Shown one piece after another: positions 40,935 to 50,441 of a stretch of 64,000 bases of DNA. Origin of the DNA: Rhodocyclaceae bacterium (GTDB lineage Bacteria > Pseudomonadota > Gammaproteobacteria > Burkholderiales > Rhodocyclaceae); contig JAPKHL010000001.1 in NCBI GenBank assembly GCA_026646875.1, forward strand, positions 1 through 64,000. Direction: 5' to 3'. The translations under genes and the position numbers were made by a program. The notes beneath the pieces were generated by a model, which made no database searches, was not told the DNA's origin, and worked only from the letters and a program-made list of their open reading frames with translations. Each line of letters begins with the position of its first letter. The stretch's first letter is position 1.

Positions 40935-42320
40935 ATGGAACGGCTGGAGCACGACGCCTTCGGCGACATCGCGGTTGACGACGCGCGCCTGTGGGGCGCA
41001 CAGACGCAGCGGGCGCTGCAGCATTTCACGTCATCCGGCGAGCGCATGCCGGCGGCGCTGATCCAGGCGCTGGCGCGGGTCAAGGCGGCCTGTGCCGAGG
41101 TCAACCGCGATCTCGGCCTGCTGCCGGCCGACAAGGCGGCCGCCCTGATCGCGGCGGCCGAGGAAATCGCCGCCGGCGGGCATGCCGACGAGTTTCCGCT
41201 GCCGCTCTGGCAGAGCGGATCGGGCACCCAGAGCCACATGAACCTCAACGAGGTGCTGGCCAACCGGGCTTCGGAACTACTTGGCGGACCGCGCGGCCGG
41301 GGCCGCCGCATCCACCCCAACGATGACGCCAATCTCGGCCAGTCGACCAACGACGTCTTTCCGAGCGCCATGCATCTCGCAGCAGCCAGCGCGCTGGTGT
41401 CGCGACTGCAGCCCGCGCTGACGCGCCTGAGCGAGACGATCGATGCGCAGGCGGCAGCCTTTGCCGGCATCGTCAAGATCGGCCGCACCCACCTGCAGGA
41501 TGCCACGCCCCTCACGCTCGGCCAGGAGTTCTCCGGCTACGCCGCGCAGCTACGCCTCGCGGCCACGGCGGTCGCCGCCGCCCTGCCAGCCCTTTATCCG
41601 CTGGCCGTGGGCGGCACCGCCGTGGGCACCGGCCTCAACACGCACCCGGAATTCGGTGAGCGCGTGGCCGTCGTGCTGGCCCGGCGCACGGGACTGCCCT
41701 TCGTCGGCGCCGCCAACAAGTTCGCCGCACTGGCCGGACACGAACCGCTGCTCGCCGCGCATGGCGCGCTGAGGACGCTGGCCGCCGCGCTCAACAAGAT
41801 CGCCAACGATCTGCGCTGGCTGGCTTCCGGCCCGCGTTCCGGCCTCGGGGAGCTGGCCCTGCCGGAGAACGAACCGGGGAGCTCGATCATGCCCGGCAAG
41901 GTCAACCCGACCCAGTGCGAGGCACTCACGATGCGTTGCTGCCAGATCTTCGGCAACGACGTGACGATTGCTTTCGCCGGTGCATCCGGGCAGTTCGAGC
42001 TGAACGTCTTCAAGCCGGTGATCGCGCACGCCTTCCTGCAGAGCGTCGACCTGCTCGCCGACGGCATGGACGATTTCGAGCGCCACTGCGTCCGCGGCAT
42101 CGCGCCCCGCCCGGAGCGCATTGCCGAACTGCTCGAGCGCTCGCTGATGCTGGTGACCGCGCTGGTCCCACACATCGGCTACGACCGCGCCGCCGAGATC
42201 GCCCGGCACGCCGCCGCAACCGGCGGCACCCTGCGGGAAGCGGCGCTGGCGCTGGGCCATGTGAACGCCGCGCAATACGATGCCTGGATCGATCCGGGAG
42301 CGATGACCGGACCGCGCTGA
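40935..42320 (+). CDS. fumC: Class II fumarate hydratase
   Basis: A 461-aa enzyme of the fumarase/aspartase superfamily. Start: ATG 40935 gives [27 protein letters not shown], matching FumC; GTG 40926 is possible. The [22 protein letters not shown]-equivalent [28 protein letters not shown] and the [15 protein letters not shown] signature are present with the catalytic Ser region. It interconverts fumarate and malate in the TCA cycle without an Fe-S cluster, useful under oxidative or NO stress. It is embedded in a sulfur-assimilation region without an evident link. Aspartase is less likely but shares motifs. Confidence 0.85.
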   Translation: MERLEHDAFGDIAVDDARLWGAQTQRALQHFTSSGERMPAALIQALARVKAACAEVNRDLGLLPADKAAALIAAAEEIAAGGHADEFPLPLWQSGSGTQSHMNLNEVLANRASELLGGPRGRGRRIHPNDDANLGQSTNDVFPSAMHLAAASALVSRLQPALTRLSETIDAQAAAFAGIVKIGRTHLQDATPLTLGQEFSGYAAQLRLAATAVAAALPALYPLAVGGTAVGTGLNTHPEFGERVAVVLARRTGLPFVGAANKFAALAGHEPLLAAHGALRTLAAALNKIANDLRWLASGPRSGLGELALPENEPGSSIMPGKVNPTQCEALTMRCCQIFGNDVTIAFAGASGQFELNVFKPVIAHAFLQSVDLLADGMDDFERHCVRGIAPRPERIAELLERSLMLVTALVPHIGYDRAAEIARHAAATGGTLREAALALGHVNAAQYDAWIDPGAMTGPR

Positions 42321-42385
42321 GCGGCAGCTTATTACTTCGAGACATAACCGGATTAGCAATTGTTCTAAAAAGAGCATTTGGTCAT

Positions 42386-42394
42386 TGCTACAAT
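42386..42394 (+). promoter_or_regulatory. Extended -10 promoter of cysDN
   Basis: TGCTACAAT is an extended -10 element 36 bp upstream of cysD with no recognisable -35, as expected for an activator-dependent promoter. The AT-rich block at 42327-42380 is the likely CysB site. Confidence 0.5.
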
Positions 42395-42430
42395 GGCGCC
42401 CATCCTCCATCGCTCCCGATTTCACGCGCA

Positions 42431-43360
42431 ATGACCCAAGCCACCCAAACCACCCTGTCGAAAACGACACTCAGCCATCTCGACTGGCTCGAAGCCGAGG
42501 CCATCCACATCATGCGCGAAGTGGCCGGCCAGTGCGCCAACCCGGTGCTGCTCTTCTCCGGCGGCAAGGACTCGATCTGCATGCTGCGGATCGCCGAGAA
42601 GGCCTTTCGCCCGGGGCGCTTCCCCTTCCCGCTGATGCACATCGACACCGGGCACAACTACAGGGAAGTCACCGATTTCCGCGACAAGCGCGCCGCCGAA
42701 CTCGGCGAACGCCTGATCGTCCGCTCGGTCGAGGATTCGATGAGGCGCGGCACCGTGGTGCTCAAATCGGCCGACGAATCGCGCAACAAGCACCAGTCGG
42801 TGACGCTGCTCGAGGCCATCGAGGAATTCGGCTTCGACGCCTGCATCGGCGGCGCCCGCCGCGACGAGGAGAAGGCACGCGCCAAGGAGCGCATCTGCTC
42901 GTTCCGCGACGAATTCGGCCAGTGGGATCCGAAGAACCAGCGCCCCGAACTGTGGAGCCTGTACAACGCGCGCGCCTTCAAGGGCGAGAACATCCGCGTC
43001 TTCCCCATCTCCAACTGGACCGAGATCGACGTCTGGCAGTACATCGAGCGCGAGAAGCTCGAACTGCCGTCGATCTACTTCGCTCACACGCGCCCGGTGG
43101 TGCGCAAGGCGGGCGGCATGCTGCCGGTCACCGAGATCACTCCGGCCAAACCCGGCGACATCGTCGAGGACGTACGGGTGCGCTTCCGCACCGTGGGCGA
43201 CATCACCTGCACGGCGCCGGTCGAGTCGGACGCCGATACGGTGGCCAAGATCATCGAGGAAACCGCCACGACGACGATCACCGAGCGCGGCGCAACCCGC
43301 CTCGACGATCAGACCTCCGAGGCTTCCATGGAACAACGCAAGAAAGAGGGCTACTTCTGA
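42431..43360 (+). CDS. cysD: Sulfate adenylyltransferase subunit 2
   Basis: A 309-aa ATP-sulfurylase small subunit from ATG 42431; the longer track frame reaches back into fumC in another frame. The PP-loop FSGGKDSICMLR is near residue 40. DTGHNYREVTDFRD, GGARRDEEKARAKERICSFRD and the C-terminal DQTSEASMEQRKKEGYF are diagnostic. It forms APS from sulfate and ATP, with energy from CysN GTP hydrolysis. Its stop overlaps the cysN start (TGATG). The upstream gap has a TGCTACAAT extended -10. Confidence 0.95.
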   Translation: MTQATQTTLSKTTLSHLDWLEAEAIHIMREVAGQCANPVLLFSGGKDSICMLRIAEKAFRPGRFPFPLMHIDTGHNYREVTDFRDKRAAELGERLIVRSVEDSMRRGTVVLKSADESRNKHQSVTLLEAIEEFGFDACIGGARRDEEKARAKERICSFRDEFGQWDPKNQRPELWSLYNARAFKGENIRVFPISNWTEIDVWQYIEREKLELPSIYFAHTRPVVRKAGGMLPVTEITPAKPGDIVEDVRVRFRTVGDITCTAPVESDADTVAKIIEETATTTITERGATRLDDQTSEASMEQRKKEGYF

Positions 43361-44637
43361 TGTCCGCCATCGAAAAACTCCCCGTCGACAACGGCCTGCT
43401 CCGTTTCCTCACCTGCGGCAGCGTGGACGACGGCAAAAGCACGCTGATCGGCCGCCTGCTGTTCGACACCAAGGCCATCCTCGCCGACACCCTGCACGCC
43501 ATCGAGCGCACCTCGCAGAAGCGCGGCATGGAAGCCGTTGACCTCTCGCTGCTCACCGACGGCCTGCAGGCCGAGCGCGAACAGGGCATCACCATCGACG
43601 TCGCCTACCGCTACTTCACCACCGGCACGCGCAAGTACATCATCGCCGACGCACCGGGCCACGAACAGTACACGCGCAACATGGTGACCGCCGCCTCGAC
43701 GGCCAACCTCGCCATCATCCTGATCGACGCGCGCAAGGGCGTGCTGACGCAGACGCGCCGCCACTCCTACCTCGCCCATCTGGTGAACATCCCGCACGTC
43801 GTCGTCGCGGTGAACAAGATGGACCTGGTGGACTACGCGCAGGACACCTACGAGAAGATCAAGGCCGACTACCTCGCCTTCGCCGCCAAGCTCGGCATCG
43901 ACGACGTGCGCTTCATTCCGATGTCGGCGCTCAACGGCGACATGGTCGTCGAGCGCGGCGAACGCCTCGACTGGTACGACGGCCCGACCCTGCTCGACAT
44001 CCTCGAGACCGCCCCGGCCGCGCACACCGAGCATGTCGAGAAATTCCGCTTCCCGGTGCAGTTCGTCTGCCGCCCGCAGGACTCCGCCAACCCCGAGCTG
44101 CATGACTACCGCGGTTTCATGGGCCGCGTCGAATCCGGCGAGCTGACCTCCGGCGAGGCCGTCACCGTGCTGCCCTCCGGCCGCGAAACCCGCGTCAAGG
44201 CCATCGAACTGTACGGCGAGCGGCTGCCGCGTGCCGTCTCCGAGCAATCCGTGACCATCCTGCTCGAGGACGAGATCGACATCTCGCGCGGCGACATGAT
44301 CGTCAAATCGAGCGAACTGCCGAACGTCACCAAGCAGATCGACGCCATGCTCTGCTGGCTCTCGGAAACCCCCCTCGATCCGCGCCGCAAGTACATCGTT
44401 CGCCACACCACGCGCGAAAGCAAGGCCATGCTCGCCGGCATCGACCACCGCATGGACATCAACACGATGGAACGGCAGCCGGCCGAAAAGCTGGCGATGA
44501 ACGACATCGCCCGCGTCACGATCAAGCTGGCCCAACCGCTGTTCACGGACCCCTACAGCGAGAACCGTGGCACCGGCGCCTTCATCGTCATCGACGAATC
44601 GACCAACAACACGGTCGGCGCCGGCATGATCGTCTAG
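43360..44637 (+). CDS. cysN: Sulfate adenylyltransferase subunit 1 (GTPase)
   Basis: A 425-aa EF-Tu-like GTPase. G1 is GSVDDGKSTLIGRLL (about 20-34), G2 region EQGITIDVAYRYF, G3 DAPGHEQYTRN, G4 AVNKMDLVD. Domains 2 and 3 follow to residue 425. No CysC (APS kinase) fusion is present, unlike NodQ/CysNC proteins, and no cysC gene is visible in the window. Together with an Fe-S CysH this suggests the APS route of sulfate reduction. A perfect hairpin 7 bp downstream ends the operon. Confidence 0.95.
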   Translation: MSAIEKLPVDNGLLRFLTCGSVDDGKSTLIGRLLFDTKAILADTLHAIERTSQKRGMEAVDLSLLTDGLQAEREQGITIDVAYRYFTTGTRKYIIADAPGHEQYTRNMVTAASTANLAIILIDARKGVLTQTRRHSYLAHLVNIPHVVVAVNKMDLVDYAQDTYEKIKADYLAFAAKLGIDDVRFIPMSALNGDMVVERGERLDWYDGPTLLDILETAPAAHTEHVEKFRFPVQFVCRPQDSANPELHDYRGFMGRVESGELTSGEAVTVLPSGRETRVKAIELYGERLPRAVSEQSVTILLEDEIDISRGDMIVKSSELPNVTKQIDAMLCWLSETPLDPRRKYIVRHTTRESKAMLAGIDHRMDINTMERQPAEKLAMNDIARVTIKLAQPLFTDPYSENRGTGAFIVIDESTNNTVGAGMIV

Positions 44638-44644
44638 CCAGGAT

Positions 44645-44678
44645 GACCTGCACTGCCGCCCATGCGGCAGTGCAGGTC
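44645..44678. terminator. Perfect 15-bp hairpin between cysN and kdpE
   Basis: GACCTGCACTGCCGC pairs exactly with its inverse across a CCAT loop. It lies between convergent cysN and kdpE and can serve both directions; only short A/T tails (GGAAAA on one side) follow. Confidence 0.75.
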
Positions 44679-44723
44679 GGAAAATGCGGACAAGGCGACA
44701 CGACGGCTCGTGCCCCCTGCCCC

Positions 44724-45425
44724 TCACTGGTCGACCAGGCGGTAGCCGACACCGGATTCGGTCCGCAGGTAGCGGGGGATGTTCGGGTCGATTTCCAGTT
44801 TCTTGCGCAGGCCGGCCATGTAGACGCGCAGATAGTGGGTATCGTCCGCATGTCCTGGCCCCCATACCTCGCGCAGCAGTTGCCGGTGCGTCACCACCCG
44901 CCCCATATTGACGACGAGCGCCGAGAGCAGCCGGTATTCGATCGGCGTCAGGTGGATTTCCACTCCGCCACGCCAGACCATCCGCTTCACCAGATCGACA
45001 CACAGATCGCCGACATCGACGCACGGACTCTCGGTCGCGGCCCGGACGATCCGCCGCAACAGCGCGCGCACGCGTGCCTGCAGTTCGGCGATGCCGAAAG
45101 GCTTGGTCAGATAATCGTCGGCACCGGCATCGAGCGCACGAACCTTTTCTCCCTCCAGGCTGCGTGCCGAGAGAATCAGGATCGGCACGCCGGACCAGGC
45201 GCGAATCTCGCGAATGACCTCGATCCCGTCACGATCCGGCAGGCCAAGGTCGAGCACCACGAGATCGGGCTTGCGTGTACCGGTCTCGATAATGCCGCGC
45301 TCGGCGCAATCGGCCTCGACCACGGTACAACCCTCGGCTTCCAGCGCCGTCCGCACGAAACGACGGATCTGCGTCTCGTCCTCGATCAGGACCACGTTGT
45401 GCATGTGTTTTCCCCGGGCCTTCAT
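44724..45425 (-). CDS. kdpE: KdpE response regulator
   Basis: A 233-aa OmpR-type regulator. ATG 45425 overlaps the kdpD stop (ATGA); ATG 45404 (HNVVLIEDETQIRRFVR) is the alternative matching E. coli KdpE. The receiver has VVLDLGLPDRDG with the phospho-Asp and ILSARSLEGEKVRALDAGADDYLTKPF. The winged-helix output domain has HLTPIEYRLLSALVVNMGRVVTHRQLLREVWGPG. Phosphorylated by KdpD at low K+, it activates kdp; a candidate repeat lies at 54684-54701. Confidence 0.93.
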   Translation of the reverse strand: MKARGKHMHNVVLIEDETQIRRFVRTALEAEGCTVVEADCAERGIIETGTRKPDLVVLDLGLPDRDGIEVIREIRAWSGVPILILSARSLEGEKVRALDAGADDYLTKPFGIAELQARVRALLRRIVRAATESPCVDVGDLCVDLVKRMVWRGGVEIHLTPIEYRLLSALVVNMGRVVTHRQLLREVWGPGHADDTHYLRVYMAGLRKKLEIDPNIPRYLRTESGVGYRLVDQ

Positions 45426-48106
45426 CCGCCTTCCGCCGGCACCTCCGGCGCCTTGCCCACCGGCAGGCGGATGGTGAAGCGCGCCCCGCCTTCCGTCCGG
45501 TTCTCGGCACGGATGGTCCCTTCGTGGGCCTCGACGATGGCGCGCACGATCGACAGACCGAGACCGACCCCGCTGACGTTCGATTCATTGCGGCCACGCG
45601 CGAACTTGGCGAACACGGCCTCTTCCCGGCCTGGCGGCAACCCGGGGCCGTCATCCTCGACCAGGATGTCGACCCGGTCGCCGCTGTGTCCCGCGCGCAA
45701 GGTAATGGTACTGCCCGCCGGGGTGTATTTGGCGGCATTCTCCAGCAGATTGCAGAACACTCTTTCCATCAGGATCGGGTCGAAATAGAGCAGCGGCAGA
45801 TCCGCCGGCAGCACGACCTTGACCGTGTGCCGGGAAAGCAGTTGCGCACGCGACTGGATGGCGGCACCGATCACTTCTTCCAGTGGCTGCCAGTCACGGT
45901 TGATCTTCACGTCGCCTGAACGCAGGCGCGCCATGTCTAGCAGATTGCTGACCAGCACGCTCATGCGCAGGGCCTCTTCACGGATCGCCTGCGCGATCTC
46001 CGACTGTGCCTTCGGCAGCGGCGGTCCGGCCAGGCTCAGCGAATCGGCCAGTCCGGCCAGCACGGTGAGCGGTGTGCGCAGATCGTGCGAGAGCGCCGAA
46101 AGCAGCGAATTGCGCAACTGCTCGGATTCGATCCGGACCAGCGCCTGCTGGGCAACGGCAATGAAATGCACCCGTTCGAGCGCGATCGCGATCAGCGTCG
46201 CGCTCGTTTCCAGCAAGCGCTGCTGTTCAGGCGTCGGCATCGACGCATCGACCGGTGGCACCAGGACAAGCACGCCGCGCGTGCGCATCGGCGCCTTCAG
46301 TGGAACGTAGAGGGCGGGAGCCGATGGCAACGTACCGGTCGAACGTCCGGCCTGCTCATTATGGTCGAGCGCATAACGGGCGATACCGATCTCCAGTTCG
46401 GGCGGTGGTGCCACGCTGCCGACGACGGCAAGCTCATCCCGCTCGTCCAGCGCGAGCATGCACGAGCGGGCCCCGAACACCCGTTGAACGAAGCGTTCAC
46501 TGATTTCCACGATCTGCTCGATTGCCAGCGCACTCGACAGTTCGCGCGCCATCTCGAATAGTGCCCGCATTCGCTGTTCCCGGCTGTGGGCCACTTCGGC
46601 CTGAAAGCGCAGGCCGGCGGTCAGCTGGCCGATCAGCAGTGCCACAGCGAGCATGACGAGGAAGGTGACGAGATACTGGACATCGCTGACCGCGAACGAA
46701 AAGCGCGGCTGCACGAAGAAGAAATCGAAAGCCGCCACGGCAAGCACCGCTGCCAGCGCACCGGGACCGCGTCCGAAACGATAGGCAACGAATACCGTGG
46801 CCAGCAGGAAAAGCATGACGATATTGGCCAGATCCAGGAAAGGCAGCAACGGCGTCATCGTCACCGAAACAACGGCGACGATGGCGCCCGCCCATGCATA
46901 GCCGGGCCACCGGGACGGCCTACCGTCGTCGGGCTGGGGCTCGCCACCGATACCCTCGCGCTCGCCGGGGTCGCGAGCCACCAGCACGATCTCCAGTTCC
47001 GCTCCCGCCAGTCCCATCTGCTCGGCGAAGCCTCTTTGCCACGGACGCCGCCGGCGGCTGCCATGCCCGACGACGACCCGTCCCAGGTTGTGATCACGCG
47101 CGTAAGCGACGCTGCTGGCGACTGCGTCGTGCCCGGACAGCACCGCCGTCGTCGCACCGAGATCCTGCGCCAGCTTCAAACCGCGCATCACCCGGGCCCG
47201 CTGGCTCCCGGGCAGACGCTGCAACTTCGGCGTCTCGACGTAGATGACATGCCAGGGCACATCGAACTGTGCCGCCAGGCGTGCGCCGGCGCGGACCAGC
47301 TTGCCACTGCCCGGATCGGCATCCAGGCAGACGAGCAGGGATTCCTGGGTCGGCCAGACGGGGAGCACCGATTTCTCGCGCCGGTAAGCGCGCACGTCGT
47401 CGTCGACGCGATCGGCGGTACGCCGCAATGCAAGTTCCCGCAGGGCCAGGAGATTCCCCTTGCGGAAGAAGTTCCGGACTGCGTGTTCAGCCTGCTGCGG
47501 CATGTAGACCTTGCCCTCCTTCAGGCGCTGCAGCAGTTCCTCGTGCGGCAGATCGACCAGCACGATCTCGTCGGCCTCGTCGAAGACATGATCGGGCAGC
47601 GTCTCCCGGACCTTGATCCCGGTGATGCCGCCGACAACGTCATTGAGGCTTTCCAGATGCTGGACGTTGACCGTGGTGAAAACGTCGATGCCGGCATCGA
47701 GCAGTTCCTCGACATCCTGCCAGCGTTTCGGGTGACGCGATCCGGGCACGTTCGAATGGGCCAGCTCATCGACCAGGATCAGATCCGGTGCCCGTCTGAG
47801 CGCCGCATCAATGTCGAACTCGGCCAGAACGCGGTCCCGGTAAGCGATCTCCCGGGACGGCAGCACTTCCAGGCCACGCATCAGCGCCGCCGTCTCGGAG
47901 CGTCCGTGCGTCTCGACGATGCCGACGACGAGGTCGACGCCCTGCGCCAGCAGCGCGCGGGCAGCGCTCAGCATCGCGTAGGTCTTGCCGACCCCCGGGC
48001 TGGCGCCGAAAAAGACCTTCAGCTTGCCGCGCCGGGCCTGCGCCTTCTCGGCCTCCAGCTGCGCGAGCAGGGCATCGGGGTCGGGGCGTTTCGGTGTATC
48101 GGTCAT
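45422..48106 (-). CDS. kdpD: KdpD sensor histidine kinase
   Basis: An 894-aa sensor from ATG 48106; the track extends upstream through the CorA-like gene wrongly. The N-terminal KdpD domain has Walker A GASPGVGKTYAML and LILVDELAHSNVPGSRHPKRWQDV. A Usp-like domain (about 240-370) follows, then four TM helices (about 410-500: TMTPLLPFLDLANIVMLFLL onward), a GAF domain and HisKA (LLSALSHDLRTPLTVLAGLADSL) with HATPase (LLENAAKYTP, DDGPGLP). It senses low K+ or turgor. Complete length matches E. coli (894 aa). Confidence 0.95.
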   Translation of the reverse strand: MTDTPKRPDPDALLAQLEAEKAQARRGKLKVFFGASPGVGKTYAMLSAARALLAQGVDLVVGIVETHGRSETAALMRGLEVLPSREIAYRDRVLAEFDIDAALRRAPDLILVDELAHSNVPGSRHPKRWQDVEELLDAGIDVFTTVNVQHLESLNDVVGGITGIKVRETLPDHVFDEADEIVLVDLPHEELLQRLKEGKVYMPQQAEHAVRNFFRKGNLLALRELALRRTADRVDDDVRAYRREKSVLPVWPTQESLLVCLDADPGSGKLVRAGARLAAQFDVPWHVIYVETPKLQRLPGSQRARVMRGLKLAQDLGATTAVLSGHDAVASSVAYARDHNLGRVVVGHGSRRRRPWQRGFAEQMGLAGAELEIVLVARDPGEREGIGGEPQPDDGRPSRWPGYAWAGAIVAVVSVTMTPLLPFLDLANIVMLFLLATVFVAYRFGRGPGALAAVLAVAAFDFFFVQPRFSFAVSDVQYLVTFLVMLAVALLIGQLTAGLRFQAEVAHSREQRMRALFEMARELSSALAIEQIVEISERFVQRVFGARSCMLALDERDELAVVGSVAPPPELEIGIARYALDHNEQAGRSTGTLPSAPALYVPLKAPMRTRGVLVLVPPVDASMPTPEQQRLLETSATLIAIALERVHFIAVAQQALVRIESEQLRNSLLSALSHDLRTPLTVLAGLADSLSLAGPPLPKAQSEIAQAIREEALRMSVLVSNLLDMARLRSGDVKINRDWQPLEEVIGAAIQSRAQLLSRHTVKVVLPADLPLLYFDPILMERVFCNLLENAAKYTPAGSTITLRAGHSGDRVDILVEDDGPGLPPGREEAVFAKFARGRNESNVSGVGLGLSIVRAIVEAHEGTIRAENRTEGGARFTIRLPVGKAPEVPAEGG

Positions 48107-48108
48107 GG

Positions 48109-49761
48109 TCAGCGCCCGCCACCGACGAAGACGCGGCCCAAGGCCTTCATCTTGCCGCCAAAACCGACCCGTTCGTCGGCCAGCACCTCGAGGAAGTCGG
48201 ACAGACGCTTTGACCTGGCGATGGCGAAGAGCACCAGCACGACGAAGACCAGCGTCGCGGCAACGCCGTGCAGAAGCCGCATTGCCGGCGCCCCCTCGAT
48301 GAAGGAGATGATGTTCATGCCGAAATACCCGGTGGTGACGGTGGCGATCAGGCCAAGGATGGTGATCACCGTCAGACGCACGACCGTGTTCGACTGACGG
48401 CGCTGCGAATCGCTGTCGAGGTACTGGCTCATCTCGCGGATCTCGTCGCGAACCTCGTTGTAAAGCGCATCGTTGCGCAGATGGTTGGCGCACATCCGGA
48501 ACAGTCCCTGCAGGTGAGGCCGCTCGGACAGCTCGTGGAACCAGTACCGGTGGGTGAAGCGCAGGAAGGTCTCGAAATTGGCGCGAATGCGGCGCTTGAA
48601 GCGACGTACCGAAGTCTCGTCACGGATGTCGAGGTCGTTCACCGCATCGACCAGTACCTCGGAAAAAACCAGCAGGGCAGCGCGATGCAGGTGGGCGATC
48701 AGGAAAACGATGAACTGCTGGTGGCGGAACTGGGCAAGCATGCCGCACTCACCATCGACGAAGAACGGCGAACCGGCCTCGCCGACCACGGTCAGCGTGT
48801 TGCCGGTGCAGATGAAACGGGTGTTCGGCCCGGCGGTCGAATTCTGCCAGTAGCGCTCCTGGCAGTAGCGCCCGACGAAATCACGCACCGACGCATCGCC
48901 GACCGGCAGCGGCTCGTCCGGATGCAGCACTGTCGCCAGGCCCAGACGCACCCACTCCTCGCGCGACAGGGCGCGCGGATTGTCGAGCGCCAGATAGCTC
49001 ATCACTGGCATGCGGTGATACTCGATCAGCCGGTAGCGCAGCGCACCCGCCGCATCCGAGTGCGCCAGCACCAGCGGCTGCAGCAGCCAGGCCCAGTGCC
49101 CGGTGATGCACGGGCTGCGATGCTCGCAGACGTATTCGAGGAATTTGGAGCGGTGCTCCGCGTCCGACGTTGCCAGCACCCTGCCGCCGGCATCCAGCCA
49201 TTCGACCAGGTGAACGTTGTGCAGGCCATCGCCGTCCTCATCCCACCCCGACGGATAAGCGCGTCCGAAGCGGAACAGGATGTCGCGCACCGTTGCCAGC
49301 GGCAGGTCGTCGCCGCGGAATTCGACGTTGAGGATGAGCACGTCGAGATCATGGAAGAAACAGAGGTCCACGTGCACGACGCGCAGCTCGATCGGCGGTG
49401 ACGCTGGCCGGAGAATCAGACGGATCGTGGCAACATCCTTGCGGCGGAACAGGTGGAACGGCGAATCGCCGGGCGGATCCTCAAGCGCTCGCTGGCGGGA
49501 GCGCCCCTCGCCATAGAGGAAGCGCTGCACGTAGGGCAGGAAGGAAACGAACTCCCGGTAATGGCGTTCCTGGAATTGCGCCGGATCGGCGGTGAACTCA
49601 TCGTCGATACGCCGCCAGGGATGCCCGGAGAGACCGGCGAACACCTCCCAGTGCCGCCCGCCGCTCGCATCCGCAACCAGCGGCTCCAGTTGCAACGGCC
49701 AGAGAAAGCTGCCGTGGAACAGTCGTGCTGTCCGCTCATCCGCTCCCGTGTCAGGCTTCAT
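48109..49761 (-). CDS. CorA-like divalent cation transporter family protein in the kdp operon
   Basis: A 550-aa protein from ATG 49761 (KPDTGADERTARLFHG) with a GGGAAGGGGGG site, 92 bp after kdpC and ending 2 bp before kdpD. The C terminus has two TM helices and the CorA channel signature: TVITILGLIATVTTGYFGMNIISF, with GMN intact, then LLHGVAATLVFVVLVLFAI. The preceding helical stalk (about 380-480: RRIRANFETFLRFTHRYWFHELSERPH) and a large N-terminal cytoplasmic domain are longer than the usual CorA. It may carry Mg2+ or another cation, or act as a sensor. Its position splits structural and regulatory kdp genes. Confidence 0.8.
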   Translation of the reverse strand: MKPDTGADERTARLFHGSFLWPLQLEPLVADASGGRHWEVFAGLSGHPWRRIDDEFTADPAQFQERHYREFVSFLPYVQRFLYGEGRSRQRALEDPPGDSPFHLFRRKDVATIRLILRPASPPIELRVVHVDLCFFHDLDVLILNVEFRGDDLPLATVRDILFRFGRAYPSGWDEDGDGLHNVHLVEWLDAGGRVLATSDAEHRSKFLEYVCEHRSPCITGHWAWLLQPLVLAHSDAAGALRYRLIEYHRMPVMSYLALDNPRALSREEWVRLGLATVLHPDEPLPVGDASVRDFVGRYCQERYWQNSTAGPNTRFICTGNTLTVVGEAGSPFFVDGECGMLAQFRHQQFIVFLIAHLHRAALLVFSEVLVDAVNDLDIRDETSVRRFKRRIRANFETFLRFTHRYWFHELSERPHLQGLFRMCANHLRNDALYNEVRDEIREMSQYLDSDSQRRQSNTVVRLTVITILGLIATVTTGYFGMNIISFIEGAPAMRLLHGVAATLVFVVLVLFAIARSKRLSDFLEVLADERVGFGGKMKALGRVFVGGGR

Positions 49762-49852
49762 TGCCCCCCTTCCCTTCTTGCATCCCGTATCGACAGCTGC
49801 TCCGGCCCTGGACAAGGCGAGTCGATGTGATTGTATTCTTGCCGCCCGAAAA

Positions 49853-50431
49853 TCAGTCCCGCGTCTCCCCGGACAGCGCCAGGTTCAGCGTGAGGACATT
49901 GACACGCGGCTCGCCGAGGAAGCCGAGCTGACGGCCCTCGGTATGCGCGGCGACCAGCTCGCGCAGCCGCGCCGCAGGCAGCGCGCGCGCACGGGCGACA
50001 CGCGGCACCTGCCAGAGCGCAGCGGCAATGCTGATGTGCGGATCGAGCCCGCTGGCCGAGGTGGTGACGAGATCGACCGGAATCGGCGCCGCATTATCCG
50101 GATCGCTCGCCCTGAGCGTAGCAATGCGCTTCTTCACCGCCGCGTCGAGCACCGGATTGAGTGGCCCCTGGTTGCTACCGCCGGAAGCAGCGCCGTTGAA
50201 CGGCATCGGTGCCGTCGCCGACGGTCGCCCCCAGAAGTAGCCGGGCTCGGCGAAGGGCTGGCCGATCAGGCGCGAGCCGCGCACGGCTTTGCCCTCGCGA
50301 ATCAGACTGCCGTTCGCCTGTACGGGAAAGATCGCCTGGGCGATGCCGGTGACGGCCGCCGGATAGGCCAGCCCGGTGAGAATGGAGAGGCTGACGAGCA
50401 GCGCCAGCGCGGACTTGAGATCCTTGAGCAT
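49853..50431 (-). CDS. kdpC: K+-transporting ATPase subunit C
   Basis: A 192-aa membrane-anchored subunit from ATG 50431 with an AGGAG site. A single TM ([28 protein letters not shown]) is followed by a periplasmic domain with [33 protein letters not shown] and [22 protein letters not shown]; the C-terminal LNLALSG closes the family. KdpC stabilises the KdpA-KdpB complex and raises ATP affinity. It starts 10 bp before the kdpB end on the minus strand map, cotranscribed with it. Confidence 0.95.
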   Translation of the reverse strand: MLKDLKSALALLVSLSILTGLAYPAAVTGIAQAIFPVQANGSLIREGKAVRGSRLIGQPFAEPGYFWGRPSATAPMPFNGAASGGSNQGPLNPVLDAAVKKRIATLRASDPDNAAPIPVDLVTTSASGLDPHISIAAALWQVPRVARARALPAARLRELVAAHTEGRQLGFLGEPRVNVLTLNLALSGETRD

Positions 50432-50441
50432 TCGATTCTCC

